Source: DASWTL01 sp966250385
GTDB lineage: Bacteria > Bacteroidota > Bacteroidia > Sphingobacteriales > Sphingobacteriaceae
Length of the DNA stretch: 21,986 bases
Assembly: GCA_966250385.1 (NCBI GenBank)
Contig: CBINHC010000029.1
Location: 1-21,986, forward strand
Direction of reading: 5' to 3'
Made by a program: the position numbers and the translations under genes. The notes under the pieces were generated by a model that saw nothing but the letters and a program-made list of their open reading frames with translations, did not search any database and had not been told where the DNA came from. Shown here in pieces: positions 13,937-21,986 of this stretch (its first letter is position 1; every line of letters begins with the position of its first letter).

Positions 13937-16921
13937 TTAAAACTGTACTGATTCCAGGGTTCCGTCTTCCATGGTTGTGCAATCATACAGACGTGCCGGC
14001 TGGAATACCGGGCGCACGGTCCTGGACCCGCCTGACTTGGCCTCGATCATCTTCTGGATCAGCCGTGCTTCATCTTCCCGGATCGCTTGCTGCTTGGCAG
14101 CATCCTGGTCCAGATCCCAATAGGCGATTCCGTCAACAAATGTTTTCTCGCACCGCGCATACACGGACAGCGGATTGTCAGACCAGAGAACAAGATCGGC
14201 ATCCTTACCGGGCCTGATGCTGCCGACACGGTTATCGATATGAAGAATTTTGGCTGGATTGAGCGTGATCATCTTGAATGCCTCTTCTTCGGAAATCCCC
14301 CCGTATTTCATAACCTTTGCCGCCTCATGGTTCAGGCGGCGGGCCATTTCTGCATCATCCGAGTTGATGGAAGTTAATACGCCAACCCGGCTCAGGATCG
14401 CCGCATTATAAGGGATAGCATCCTGGACCTCCATCTTGTAGGCCCACCAATCTGCGAACGTGCCGGCAGCGATTCCCCGTTGAGCCATTTTGTCCGCAAC
14501 CTTGTACCCTTCCAGGATGTGGGTGAACGTGTTGATTTTGAACCCAAGACTATCCGCCACATGCATTAGCATGTTGATCTCAGACTGAACATAGGAATGA
14601 CAGGTGATGAACCGCTTATTATCGAGGATTTCGGCCAGAGCATCCAGCTCGAGGTCCCTACGGACGGTATTTCCTTTTACAGCGCGTGCGGCCTTGTACT
14701 CCCGTGCCCGGGTAAAGGCGTCAACATACACCTGTTCAACACCCATCCGTGTCTGCGGGAACCGGCTGCCGGCGGACTGCCAGTTACTCTGCTTGACATT
14801 TTCTCCGAGGGCAAACTTGATAAAGCCGTCGGCATGCTCAAATTTCATCGTCTCCGGAGACTTCCCCCAACGCAGTTTGATCAGCGCGGACTGACCGCCG
14901 ATCGGGTTGGCCGATCCGTGCAGCAGCTGTGAAGTAGTGACACCGCCGGCCAGCTGCCTGTAGATATTGATATCATCCGAGTTGATGACATCGCCGACCC
15001 GGACTTCAGAGGTCACCGCCTGCGTTCCCTCATTGATCCCGCGTGACATGGCAATATGTGAATGCTCGTCGATGATACCCGGGGTCAGGTGCTTGCCTGT
15101 CGCGTCAATTACCAGGGCGCCCGCTGCTTTCAGGTCCTTGCCGACCGCCTTGATTTTTCCCTTCTCGATCAGTACATCCGCATTGGCGATTTTTCCTTCC
15201 TTCTCATTGGTCCAAACCGTAGCATTTCTAAACAGGATCGTTTCCTGCTTCGGTTCTTCGGCATATCCGTAACCTGCGAAAGGATAGATTACCGGACCAT
15301 AAGTTATGGTCGAGCGGTTCTCGTCAGGTTTCGGTTCGCCGGCCGGCTCCTTAAAGGTAGCTGACCAGAACGAAGTCGATCCTTCCGGCGATACGGCATC
15401 TCCTTTGAGTACAAGCGGATCCGAAGATGCGATGTAACCGCTCAGCCGGACATTTCCTTTAGGCTTTTTAAGGTCGAAGTACAGGTTCACGAGATCCCCG
15501 TTCCTCACAAAGGTGGCCGTCGTCCGGAGACTGTCCGCGCCCTGGCGTTCAATCGTCGCATTGGTTCCGTTCACCTTCATGGTGAGCGGACCGATGCCCT
15601 CGACATTCAGCACAAACGTTCCCCGCAGATCAACCGCTTCGGACCGGCTGGTTACAAACCGCTTGCCCTGCACCCAGTTTTCATATATGATATTTTCCTT
15701 TTTGAACAGATTATCCGAGGTGATCAGAAAATTGGCCAACTTCCCTCTTTCGAGCGTACCTACCTGACCCGATACGCCGAGCAGTTCGGCAGGAACTTGG
15801 GTCAGTGACCGCAGAGCCTGCTTTTCGCTTAATCCATACTCGATGGCCTTACGAAGATTGGTCCAGAAATCCCGCATATTCTCCAGGTTGGAGGCGGTGA
15901 TCGCAAAGCGGATGCCCGCTTTCTCCAGTGCGGCGGGATTCGTCGGCGCCAGTTCCCAGAACTTCATCTGTGCGTAGGTCACGTTGGCGGCATCAGCCGG
16001 GTCTTCCACATCGAACGGCTTGGGAAAATTCACCGGTACGATGAGGCTCCCGCCCGTGGCTTTGATGTCCTTGATCCGCTGGAATTCGTTTCCGCCGGTT
16101 TTGAAGATATACTGCTTTCCGAATTCATCGCCGATCTTGTCGGCCCGCAGGATATCCAGCACATCTTCGGCTTCAAATATCTGCGGAAGCCCCTGGGTCC
16201 GGTTAAACTCTGCGAGTGATATGTTGTACTCGGCCTTCTGCTTCTTATACCAGTCGGCATCGTAGTAAGTCTGGCGGAGCAGAGCAATGGAGCCCATCAG
16301 CGACTGCGGATAGTCTGTGGCGGCCGTACCCTTGCTGAACGAGTAGTTGGCGGCTGCTTCGTCGGAAATGACCGCCCGGTTTTCTTTTTCGTCGGTCAGG
16401 GTAGCGACCAGCGAAGTACCGCGCGCGATACCGTCCCGAATAACCGAATGGACCGTACCGAATCCCAGCTTCTTCAGATCTTCGGCTTCTTTAGGATCCG
16501 TTGAAAAGACCGTTTTTACATTCATTTCAGGACGGATGGCCTCGTTCCAGCCATATGCGCCCTTTTTGGTCGATGTAAAAACCTGCCGGCGCTGTCCGCT
16601 GAAGGAAGCCCGGGGCGTTTCCGGCACGCCATATGTTGAGTAGGCATCGATTAACGAGGGGTAGATATATTTTCCTTTGAGGTCAACCACCATATAGCCT
16701 TTGGGCACTTTAAGGCCCTGCCCGACAGCCTCGATCACCCCGCCCCTGATTAGCATGGTGCCGCCGGGGATGGTCTGATCCGCATTGACGACGATGCGGG
16801 CATTGGTGAATGCAACCACTCCGGGACGTATGTCATGAGAGCCGTTCACCGGATAGGTTTCCTGCGAATAACCCTGATGAAATACCGCCAGGAATACCCC
16901 GATAAGTAATGTTTTTTTCAT
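13937..16921 (-). CDS. exported two-module amidohydrolase (degenerate plus active module)
   Basis: This 994-aa protein with signal peptide (1-20) contains two amidohydrolase modules in tandem. Module 1 (about 35-425) has the sandwich, the barrel entry KYIYPSLIDAYSTYG (84-98), where HxH is replaced by AYSTY, and a C-terminal SLTQVPAELLGV return motif. It appears inactive. About 430-540 is a beta-rich linker. Module 2 (about 560-940) keeps the metal site: HSH at 620-622 in LTPGIIDEHSHIA, His775 (TCHSY), His801 (FTHILEG) and Asp855/856 (INSDDAEM). It then has ITLNPAKILHID and GSIRPGKDADL. Such enzymes hydrolyse cyclic or linear amide bonds, for instance imidazolonepropionase-like or prolidase-like reactions. 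The substrate here is unknown, and the protein is probably periplasmic. A second, degenerate amidohydrolase gene follows 17 bp downstream. Confidence 0.85.
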   Translation of the reverse strand: MKKTLLIGVFLAVFHQGYSQETYPVNGSHDIRPGVVAFTNARIVVNADQTIPGGTMLIRGGVIEAVGQGLKVPKGYMVVDLKGKYIYPSLIDAYSTYGVPETPRASFSGQRRQVFTSTKKGAYGWNEAIRPEMNVKTVFSTDPKEAEDLKKLGFGTVHSVIRDGIARGTSLVATLTDEKENRAVISDEAAANYSFSKGTAATDYPQSLMGSIALLRQTYYDADWYKKQKAEYNISLAEFNRTQGLPQIFEAEDVLDILRADKIGDEFGKQYIFKTGGNEFQRIKDIKATGGSLIVPVNFPKPFDVEDPADAANVTYAQMKFWELAPTNPAALEKAGIRFAITASNLENMRDFWTNLRKAIEYGLSEKQALRSLTQVPAELLGVSGQVGTLERGKLANFLITSDNLFKKENIIYENWVQGKRFVTSRSEAVDLRGTFVLNVEGIGPLTMKVNGTNATIERQGADSLRTTATFVRNGDLVNLYFDLKKPKGNVRLSGYIASSDPLVLKGDAVSPEGSTSFWSATFKEPAGEPKPDENRSTITYGPVIYPFAGYGYAEEPKQETILFRNATVWTNEKEGKIANADVLIEKGKIKAVGKDLKAAGALVIDATGKHLTPGIIDEHSHIAMSRGINEGTQAVTSEVRVGDVINSDDINIYRQLAGGVTTSQLLHGSANPIGGQSALIKLRWGKSPETMKFEHADGFIKFALGENVKQSNWQSAGSRFPQTRMGVEQVYVDAFTRAREYKAARAVKGNTVRRDLELDALAEILDNKRFITCHSYVQSEINMLMHVADSLGFKINTFTHILEGYKVADKMAQRGIAAGTFADWWAYKMEVQDAIPYNAAILSRVGVLTSINSDDAEMARRLNHEAAKVMKYGGISEEEAFKMITLNPAKILHIDNRVGSIRPGKDADLVLWSDNPLSVYARCEKTFVDGIAYWDLDQDAAKQQAIREDEARLIQKMIEAKSGGSRTVRPVFQPARLYDCTTMEDGTLESVQF

Positions 16922-17045
16922 TTTTTAGTTTAAGTTAAATCCCTAAATTACCCGATATGCAGAGATTAGCCCGAAGCATGGATTGTAACTTTAGCGTTAC
17001 ACAACAGCAGCGGCAGGCCGGCACCGGCTGCAGCCTCAATGGCTT

Positions 17046-17076
17046 TTTGTTTGCAGGAGGGTTTTACCTATTTTCG
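17046..17076 (+). promoter_or_regulatory. possible promoter of the four-helix membrane protein gene
   Basis: TTTG (17046-17049), a 19-nt spacer and TATTTTCG (17069-17076) match the phylum consensus with one mismatch in the -7 box. The expected start lies about 10-15 nt before ATG 17095. Confidence 0.45.
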
Positions 17077-17094
17077 ATGAACTAAACACAAATC

Positions 17095-17547
17095 ATGGAC
17101 ATTTATCAAATTTTCAAAGCAGCACATTCCGGTTTAAGATATGTGGTTTTGCTACTTGTCGTTCTGGCGCTGATTCAGGCACTGGCCGGATGGTTCGGCG
17201 GTAAAAATTACACCGAAGGAAACCGCAAGCTGAACCTTTTCGCAATGATCTCAGCACACGTTCAGCTCCTTCTGGGCCTGGTGCTCTACTTTACGAGCCC
17301 GATGGTCCAGCTGGGCAATATGGGGGCAGCGATGAAAAACGAGGTTACCCGTTACTGGACGGTTGAGCATGCCGTAATGATGATCCTCGCCCTGGTGCTG
17401 ATCACCATCGGACATTCCCGTTCAAAGAAAGCGCTTCAGGCAGCTGACAAGCATCGTTCGATCGCGATCTTCTACGGACTGGGCATCATTGTAATCATCG
17501 TAGCGATCATGCAGAGCGGCCGCGGACTGTTCGGAATGACCATTTAA
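17095..17547 (+). CDS. four-helix membrane protein, cytochrome b561-like, function unproven
   Basis: This 150-aa integral membrane protein has four predicted helices (about 15-33, 46-67, 89-106 and 122-140). His11, His55, His92 and His107 lie at or near helix ends, in the motifs AAHSGLRY, SAHVQLLLG, VEHAVMMI and IGHSRSKK. Paired histidines facing each other across a four-helix bundle are how cytochrome b561-type proteins hold haem, and relatives in Bacteroidota are, as I recall, often labelled cytochrome B. Haem binding is inferred. The gene stands alone between the divergent amidohydrolase genes and the trp promoter, which begins right after its stop codon. No separate terminator is seen, so some transcription may read into the trp leader. 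Confidence 0.75.
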   Translation: MDIYQIFKAAHSGLRYVVLLLVVLALIQALAGWFGGKNYTEGNRKLNLFAMISAHVQLLLGLVLYFTSPMVQLGNMGAAMKNEVTRYWTVEHAVMMILALVLITIGHSRSKKALQAADKHRSIAIFYGLGIIVIIVAIMQSGRGLFGMTI

Positions 17548-17550
17548 TGA

Positions 17551-17580
17551 TTTGAAAAGTCAATTTTCTTTATACATTTG
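17551..17580 (+). promoter_or_regulatory. promoter of the trp cluster
   Basis: TTTG (17551-17554), an 18-nt spacer and TACATTTG (17573-17580) give a perfect -7 box and a perfect -33 box at slightly short spacing. The expected start is near 17585, at the first base of the leader peptide start codon. Confidence 0.8.
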
Positions 17581-17585
17581 CGATA

Positions 17586-17660
17586 ATGAACAACACTAAA
17601 CATACCTGGAACTGGTGGTGCATGCATAATGCAATCGGGAATGGTATGCTTTTATTTTAG
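17586..17660 (+). CDS. trpL: trp operon leader peptide (24 aa, three Trp codons)
   Basis: The frame opens with ATG at 17586 and closes with TAG at 17658-17660. It encodes 24 residues starting MNNTKHTWNWWCMHN. Trp codons fall at positions 8, 10 and 11 (17607-17618), far above chance for so short a peptide. It sits between the trp promoter and a perfect terminator upstream of trpE, the classical arrangement for ribosome-mediated attenuation: low charged tRNA-Trp stalls the ribosome over the Trp codons. Its start codon coincides with the expected transcription start, so translation may be leaderless. The peptide itself probably has no other role. Confidence 0.85.
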   Translation: MNNTKHTWNWWCMHNAIGNGMLLF

Positions 17661-17717
17661 AATCAACCTAAACAATCCATATTAACCCGATGCTTCAACC
17701 ACATCGGGTTTTTTTTT
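17601..17717 (+). promoter_or_regulatory. trp attenuator (alternative RNA structures with terminator)
   Basis: Terminator: AACCCGATG (17684-17692) pairs perfectly with CATCGGGTT (17702-17710) around a 9-nt loop, with nine T at 17709-17717. Antiterminator: GCAATCGGG (17631-17639) can pair with CCCGATGC (17686-17693), with one bulged A, competing for the left arm of the terminator. Anti-antiterminator: CATACC (17601-17606) with GGTATG (17643-17648), and TGCAT (17619-17623) with ATGCA (17629-17633). These flank the Trp codons at 17607-17618, so a stalled ribosome would disrupt them and free the antiterminator strand. Under Trp sufficiency the terminator should form. Confidence 0.8.
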
Positions 17718-17756
17718 GCCCGGAAATACGTTAAGGCACCGTGAAACAGTGAATGC

Positions 17757-19166
17757 ATGAAAAAATTCAAACTGAAAACCTCCTACAGGAAACTACTGGC
17801 CGATACGACCACGCCGGTAAGTATTTACCTGCGGCTCAGGGATGTATTTCCCAACAGTATCCTGCTGGAAAGTTCCGACTATCACAGCCGTGAAAACAGC
17901 CGGAGCTACGTCTGCTTCGAATCGATCGCCGGGCTTACCCTGAACGATTCGCTGCTTACGGAGACCTTTCCGGACGGAACGCGGACTGAGACCGACGCCT
18001 CCGGTCTGGACCTTCGTGAAAAGGTTTCGGAATTCAGATCCGCCTTTATCGCCGACACGCCCGACGGCCTGAAATTCATTTCGTCAGGATTGTTCGGATA
18101 TTTCACCTACGAGACCATCCGGTATTTCGAGGATATCGCCCTGCAGGCCGAAGCCGCCGAGGCACGCCGGATTCCCCTCATGCAATACCACGTTTACCGT
18201 TACATCGTGGCCATCGACCACTTCAGGAACGAGCTTTTCCTTTTTGAGAACTGCCCGGAAGGAGAGGAGCCCCGGGGACTGGAGAAGATTCAGTACCTTA
18301 TTCAGAACAAGAACTTCCCGGAATACAGCTTTTCGCGGCAGGGAGAGGAAACTTCCGGATTCACGGACCAGCAGTTCATAGATGTCGTTAAGAAACTGAA
18401 GGATCACATTTACCGGGGCGACGTCTTCCAGATTGTACCTTCAAGAAGTTTTACCCAACCGTTTTTGGGAGACGAGTTCAATGTATACCGGGCCCTCAGG
18501 TCCATCAATCCCTCGCCTTACCTGTTTTATTTCGACTACGGAGATTTCAAAATCTTCGGGTCGTCTCCGGAAGCGCAGCTTACCATCGCAGAGAACGAAG
18601 CGACGATCTACCCTATCGCAGGCACATTCAGACGGACCGGGAACGACGCACTCGATGCCGAACTCGCTGAGAAACTAGAGAATGACCCCAAGGAAAGCGC
18701 GGAACATGTAATGCTGGTCGACCTCGCACGCAATGATCTCAGCCGGCATTGCGAAGAAGTGGGGGTGAAGGCGTTCAAGGAGGTCCAGTATTACTCCCAC
18801 CTGATCCACCTGGTCTCGAAGGTAGCGGGCAAGCTCCAACCAGGGGTGAACCCCTTCTATGTGGTTGGGGACACGTTTCCCGCGGGAACGCTCAGCGGGG
18901 CACCAAAACACATGGCTATGCAGCTGATCGACAAAATTGAACCGCACCAGCGCGGATTCTACAGCGGAGCCATCGGTTACATGGGATTCAACGGGGAGTT
19001 CAATCATGCCATCATGATCCGGTCATTCATGAGCCGGAACAATACCCTGCATTACCAGGCAGGTGCGGGCATCGTTGCCGATTCAGACCCGGTCAGCGAA
19101 CTGAACGAAGTAAATAATAAAATAGAAGCTTTAAGAAAAGCCGTAAAAATGGCCTGCGAGTTGTAG
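17757..19166 (+). CDS. trpE: anthranilate synthase component I
   Basis: This 469-aa chorismate-utilising enzyme has the usual length. The N-terminal domain carries LLESSD (36-41), the LLES-type element that binds tryptophan for feedback inhibition. The catalytic domain has FGSSPEAQL (267-275), YPIAGTFRRTG (285-295), HVMLVDLARNDLSR (317-330), FPAGTLSGAPKHMAM (374-388) and the C-terminal GAGIVADSDP (436-445). It converts chorismate to anthranilate using ammonia from the glutamine amidotransferase encoded just downstream (32-bp gap). Expression is probably controlled by the attenuator directly upstream. Aminodeoxychorismate synthase (PabB) is the main alternative, but the LLESSD element, the Trp-rich leader and the adjacent trpG and trpC all point to TrpE. 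Confidence 0.95.
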   Translation: MKKFKLKTSYRKLLADTTTPVSIYLRLRDVFPNSILLESSDYHSRENSRSYVCFESIAGLTLNDSLLTETFPDGTRTETDASGLDLREKVSEFRSAFIADTPDGLKFISSGLFGYFTYETIRYFEDIALQAEAAEARRIPLMQYHVYRYIVAIDHFRNELFLFENCPEGEEPRGLEKIQYLIQNKNFPEYSFSRQGEETSGFTDQQFIDVVKKLKDHIYRGDVFQIVPSRSFTQPFLGDEFNVYRALRSINPSPYLFYFDYGDFKIFGSSPEAQLTIAENEATIYPIAGTFRRTGNDALDAELAEKLENDPKESAEHVMLVDLARNDLSRHCEEVGVKAFKEVQYYSHLIHLVSKVAGKLQPGVNPFYVVGDTFPAGTLSGAPKHMAMQLIDKIEPHQRGFYSGAIGYMGFNGEFNHAIMIRSFMSRNNTLHYQAGAGIVADSDPVSELNEVNNKIEALRKAVKMACEL

Positions 19167-19198
19167 CTTTTCAGGGCAGCTTCACTAAAAAAAGTCAA

Positions 19199-19780
<582 letters not shown>

Positions 19781-19792
19781 TGTAGATTGTGT

Positions 19793-20611
19793 ATGACGAT
19801 CCTCGAAACGATTGTAGAAAAGAAAAAAGAAGAAGTCGCACTGGCGAAGACGAAAACCGCTATCAGTTTCCTGGAGGAGAAGGATAACTTCCGCCGGGAG
19901 TGCTACCGCCTGAAGGATTTTTTGACAGATCCGGAAAGAACCGGCATCATCGCCGAGTTCAAACGTAAATCCCCCTCGAAAGGGATGCTGAACAATCTCG
20001 CAAGCGTAGACGTGGTAACCCGCGGGTATGCCGCTGCAGGGGCCTCCGCCGTATCGGTCCTGACGGACACGCCCTTCTTCGACGGGTTCAACCGGGATCT
20101 GGAAGAAGCCCGGAAGGTCAATGAACTGCCGATACTGCGAAAGGATTTCACGATCGATGAATATCAGATCATTGAAGCTAAATCGCTAGGGGCTGATATC
20201 ATCCTGCTGATTGCCGCTATCCTCTCCCCTGAACGGGTAAAAGTGCTCGCACGGACCGCCAGGGACCTGGGACTGAATGTATTGCTGGAAGTGCATACCC
20301 GGCAGGAGCTCGAAAGCAGTCTTTGCGACGAACTGGATGCAGTCGGCGTCAACAACCGGGACCTGGCAAACTTCAGTGTCCGGCTGGATACATCCCTGGA
20401 ACTGGTCAGCCTGATACCCGACCGGTTTATGAAAATATCTGAAAGCGGTATCAGCAGCCCGGAAACCATCCGATTGTTAAAGAACTCCGGTTTTAACGGA
20501 TTTCTGATCGGTGAATGCTTTATGAAGGAAGAAGACCCGGCGGCGGCGATGAAATCGTTTACCTCGGAACTAAAAACACTTATCCAGCACGACAGAACGC
20601 ATCGGCCATGA
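19793..20611 (+). CDS. trpC: indole-3-glycerol phosphate synthase
   Basis: This 272-aa TIM-barrel enzyme has all catalytic residues expected from the Sulfolobus enzyme: Glu55 and Lys57 (IAEFKRKSPSKG), Lys117 (LRKDF), Glu166 (LLEVHT), Asn187 (GVNNRDL) and Glu217-Ser218 (ISESGIS). It closes the indole ring from the carboxyphenylamino-deoxyribulose phosphate intermediate. I chose ATG 19793; a TTG two codons upstream is less likely. The gene begins 12 bp after trpG and is probably co-transcribed with trpE and trpG. trpD, which supplies the step before trpF and often lies between trpG and trpC, is absent, as are trpF, trpB and trpA. No terminator is seen before hflX. Confidence 0.94.
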   Translation: MTILETIVEKKKEEVALAKTKTAISFLEEKDNFRRECYRLKDFLTDPERTGIIAEFKRKSPSKGMLNNLASVDVVTRGYAAAGASAVSVLTDTPFFDGFNRDLEEARKVNELPILRKDFTIDEYQIIEAKSLGADIILLIAAILSPERVKVLARTARDLGLNVLLEVHTRQELESSLCDELDAVGVNNRDLANFSVRLDTSLELVSLIPDRFMKISESGISSPETIRLLKNSGFNGFLIGECFMKEEDPAAAMKSFTSELKTLIQHDRTHRP

Positions 20612-20656
20612 CGCGCCGGTTGCGAAATACAGACAATATACCCTTGTTATAGAACC

Positions 20657-21847
20657 ATGGCCAGACAGAAATTTTACGATACAGCAATACAACCAGAAAA
20701 AGCAGTCCTGGTCGGTATAGTCTCTCCGGGACAGACCGATGAGGAGACCCGCGAATACCTTGATGAACTTGCGTTCCTGGTGGACACCGCCGGAGGGATC
20801 ACCGTCAGGTCATTCACCCAGCGGATGCAAAGACCTGACCGGGCAACGTTTGTCGGTACAGGTAAACTCGAAGAAATCCAGGCGTTCGTGAAATCCGAAG
20901 AAATAGACATCGTCGTTTTTGATGACGAACTTTCACCGAGCCAGTTAAGAAATATAGAACGGGAACTGCAGGTTAAGATACTGGACCGGAGTAATCTGAT
21001 CCTTGACATCTTCGCCAAACGGGCCCAGACCTGGCAGGCGAAGACCCAGGTCGAACTGGCCCAGCTCCAGTACCTGCTGCCGAGGCTGACCCGGATGTGG
21101 ACGCACCTTGAACGGCAGAAAGGGGGGATCGGGATGCGAGGTCCGGGGGAAACCCAGATCGAGACGGACAGGCGTATCATTTTAAACAAGATCTCCCTGC
21201 TGAAAGAAAGATTAAGGGATATCGATAAGCAGAGCGAAACCCAGCGCAAGAACCGTTCACAGCTGGTCCGCGTGGCCCTGGTGGGGTACACGAACGTAGG
21301 AAAGTCGACCATCATGAACATGATCTCCAAATCCGACGTCTTTGCAGAAAACAAATTATTTGCGACGCTGGACACCACCGTACGGAAAGTGGTGATCGAA
21401 AACCTTCCGTTCCTGCTCTCCGATACCGTCGGTTTTATCCGGAAACTGCCGCACCACCTTGTCGAATGCTTTAAGTCAACCCTGGAAGAAGTCCGCGAAG
21501 CGGATATTCTGGTCCACGTGGTCGATATCTCACATCCGAATTTCGAAGATCATATCGCTACGGTAAATGATACGCTGAAGGACCTAAAAGCGATCGACAA
21601 GGAAATCATCACCGTTTTCAATAAGATCGACGCTTACAGACCATCAGAAGAAACGGAAAATGAAGAAGAACCGCGTACGGTCACACTCGATGATTTCAGA
21701 AACAGCTGGATGGGGCGTAACAACTCGCCGGCCATCTTCATTTCGGCCCTCAACAGGGATAATATAGAAGAATTCAGAAAACTGCTGTATGACCGGGTGC
21801 TTGCTATTCATACGAAGCGGTATCCCTATGATAAGCTGCTTTACTAA
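20657..21847 (+). CDS. hflX: GTPase HflX, ribosome-associated
   Basis: This 396-aa protein has the HflX N-terminal domain (about 15-120, with RATFVGTGKLEEI) and a coiled-coil linker region around GGIGMRGPGETQIETDRR (156-173). The G domain has G1 GYTNVGKS (210-217), G2 around TLDTT (238-242), G3 DTVGF (256-260), G4 NKID (322-325) and a G5-like SALN near the end. HflX binds the 50S subunit and splits stalled or idle ribosomes under stress. The gene starts 45 bp after trpC with only a weak promoter candidate (TACCCTTG, 20638-20645), so it may be partly co-transcribed with trpEGC. It converges on an rRNA operon, with back-to-back terminators between them. Confidence 0.93.
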   Translation: MARQKFYDTAIQPEKAVLVGIVSPGQTDEETREYLDELAFLVDTAGGITVRSFTQRMQRPDRATFVGTGKLEEIQAFVKSEEIDIVVFDDELSPSQLRNIERELQVKILDRSNLILDIFAKRAQTWQAKTQVELAQLQYLLPRLTRMWTHLERQKGGIGMRGPGETQIETDRRIILNKISLLKERLRDIDKQSETQRKNRSQLVRVALVGYTNVGKSTIMNMISKSDVFAENKLFATLDTTVRKVVIENLPFLLSDTVGFIRKLPHHLVECFKSTLEEVREADILVHVVDISHPNFEDHIATVNDTLKDLKAIDKEIITVFNKIDAYRPSEETENEEEPRTVTLDDFRNSWMGRNNSPAIFISALNRDNIEEFRKLLYDRVLAIHTKRYPYDKLLY

Positions 21848-21864
21848 GAATCCTGAAGACTCGG

Positions 21865-21892
21865 ATCCCTGCCGGCGGCGGGGATTTTTTTT
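21865..21892 (+). terminator. intrinsic terminator after hflX
   Basis: ATCCC (21865-21869) pairs with GGGAT (21881-21885). The stem continues through a T-G wobble and GCC/GGC to a 3-nt loop, followed by eight T to 21892. Confidence 0.9.
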
Positions 21893-21910
21893 GACCAAAA
21901 AACCGCATAA

Positions 21911-21944
21911 AAACAGAAAACCCCTGATCGTATGACCAGGGGTT
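21911..21944 (-). terminator. intrinsic terminator of the rRNA operon
   Basis: Read on the minus strand, AACCCCTG (21944-21937) pairs with CAGGGGTT (21926-21919) around an imperfect inner stem, and a T-rich tail (TTTTCTGTTT) follows. It lies about 12 nt after the 3' end of the 5S rRNA. Confidence 0.85.
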
Positions 21945-21955
21945 CCTGAGTAAAA

Positions 21956-21986
21956 GTCGGCACCGACCTACTCTCCCACGTGTTAC
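21956..21986 (-). rRNA. rrf: 5S rRNA, 3' end only (runs off the window)
   Basis: The minus strand reads GTAACACGTGGGAGAGTAGG and then TCGGTGCCGAC. The GGGAGAGTAGGTCGGTGCC portion is the conserved 3' part of bacterial 5S rRNA (helix IV/I). Only about 31 nt are in the window. An rRNA operon therefore lies to the right and is transcribed toward hflX. Confidence 0.85.

Noticed and set aside
16922..16990. Promoter candidate for the amidohydrolase genes (TAATTTAG on the minus strand)
   Set aside because: The -7 box has one mismatch and no TTTG lies at the right distance.

Overview
The window looks like a chromosomal segment of a member of the Bacteroidota (Sphingobacteriales/Chitinophagales-like), moderately GC-rich. 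Clues are promoters of the Bacteroidota type (TTTG, about 19 nt, TAnnTTTG), A-rich leaders instead of clear Shine-Dalgarno sites, many lipoproteins and signal-peptide proteins, an AddAB pair of the Bacteroidota type, and a two-module periplasmic amidohydrolase. Nearly everything is housekeeping. There is no transposase, integrase, CRISPR array or phage gene.

Layout. 1-1352: a Cys-containing lipoprotein, then two tiny tandem lipoproteins ending at a strong terminator. 1353-1594 holds no gene I can support, only a promoter at its right end. 1595-3360: a NagZ-like GH3 glycosidase and terminator. 3429-9653: addA-addB, a recombination/repair helicase-nuclease pair. 9761-10798: pyruvate dehydrogenase E1 beta and terminator. 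10842-11729: a predicted outer-membrane barrel protein. 11766-12239 (minus): an Lrp/AsnC regulator. 12316-12568: a self-contained transcription unit (promoter, class II tRNA-like gene, terminator). 12615-16921 (minus): two adjacent amidohydrolase genes. 17095-17547: a small four-helix membrane protein. 17551-20611: a trp cluster (leader peptide, attenuator, trpE, trpG, trpC). 20657-21892: hflX and terminator. 21919-21986 (minus): the 3' end of a 5S rRNA with its terminator, so an rRNA operon enters from the right.

Two features stand out. First, trpE is preceded by what reads as a complete ribosome-mediated attenuator: a promoter, a 24-codon leader peptide with three Trp codons (W-N-W-W), mutually exclusive pairings, and a perfect 9-bp terminator followed by nine T. 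The leader ATG lies almost exactly at the expected transcription start, so the leader peptide may be translated from a leaderless transcript. Second, the tRNA-like gene at 12383-12494 has an intact acceptor stem, D-arm and T-arm. It also has a 43-nt variable region and an anticodon loop that breaks the usual rules (C at 33, U at 37, a U:U mismatch in the stem), and no Leu anticodon is visible.

Functional links: AddA and AddB form one complex. TrpE and TrpG form anthranilate synthase, and TrpC catalyses a later step. trpD, trpF, trpB and trpA are not in the window. The two amidohydrolases are probably co-transcribed, and two of their three modules lack the metal-binding HxH motif.
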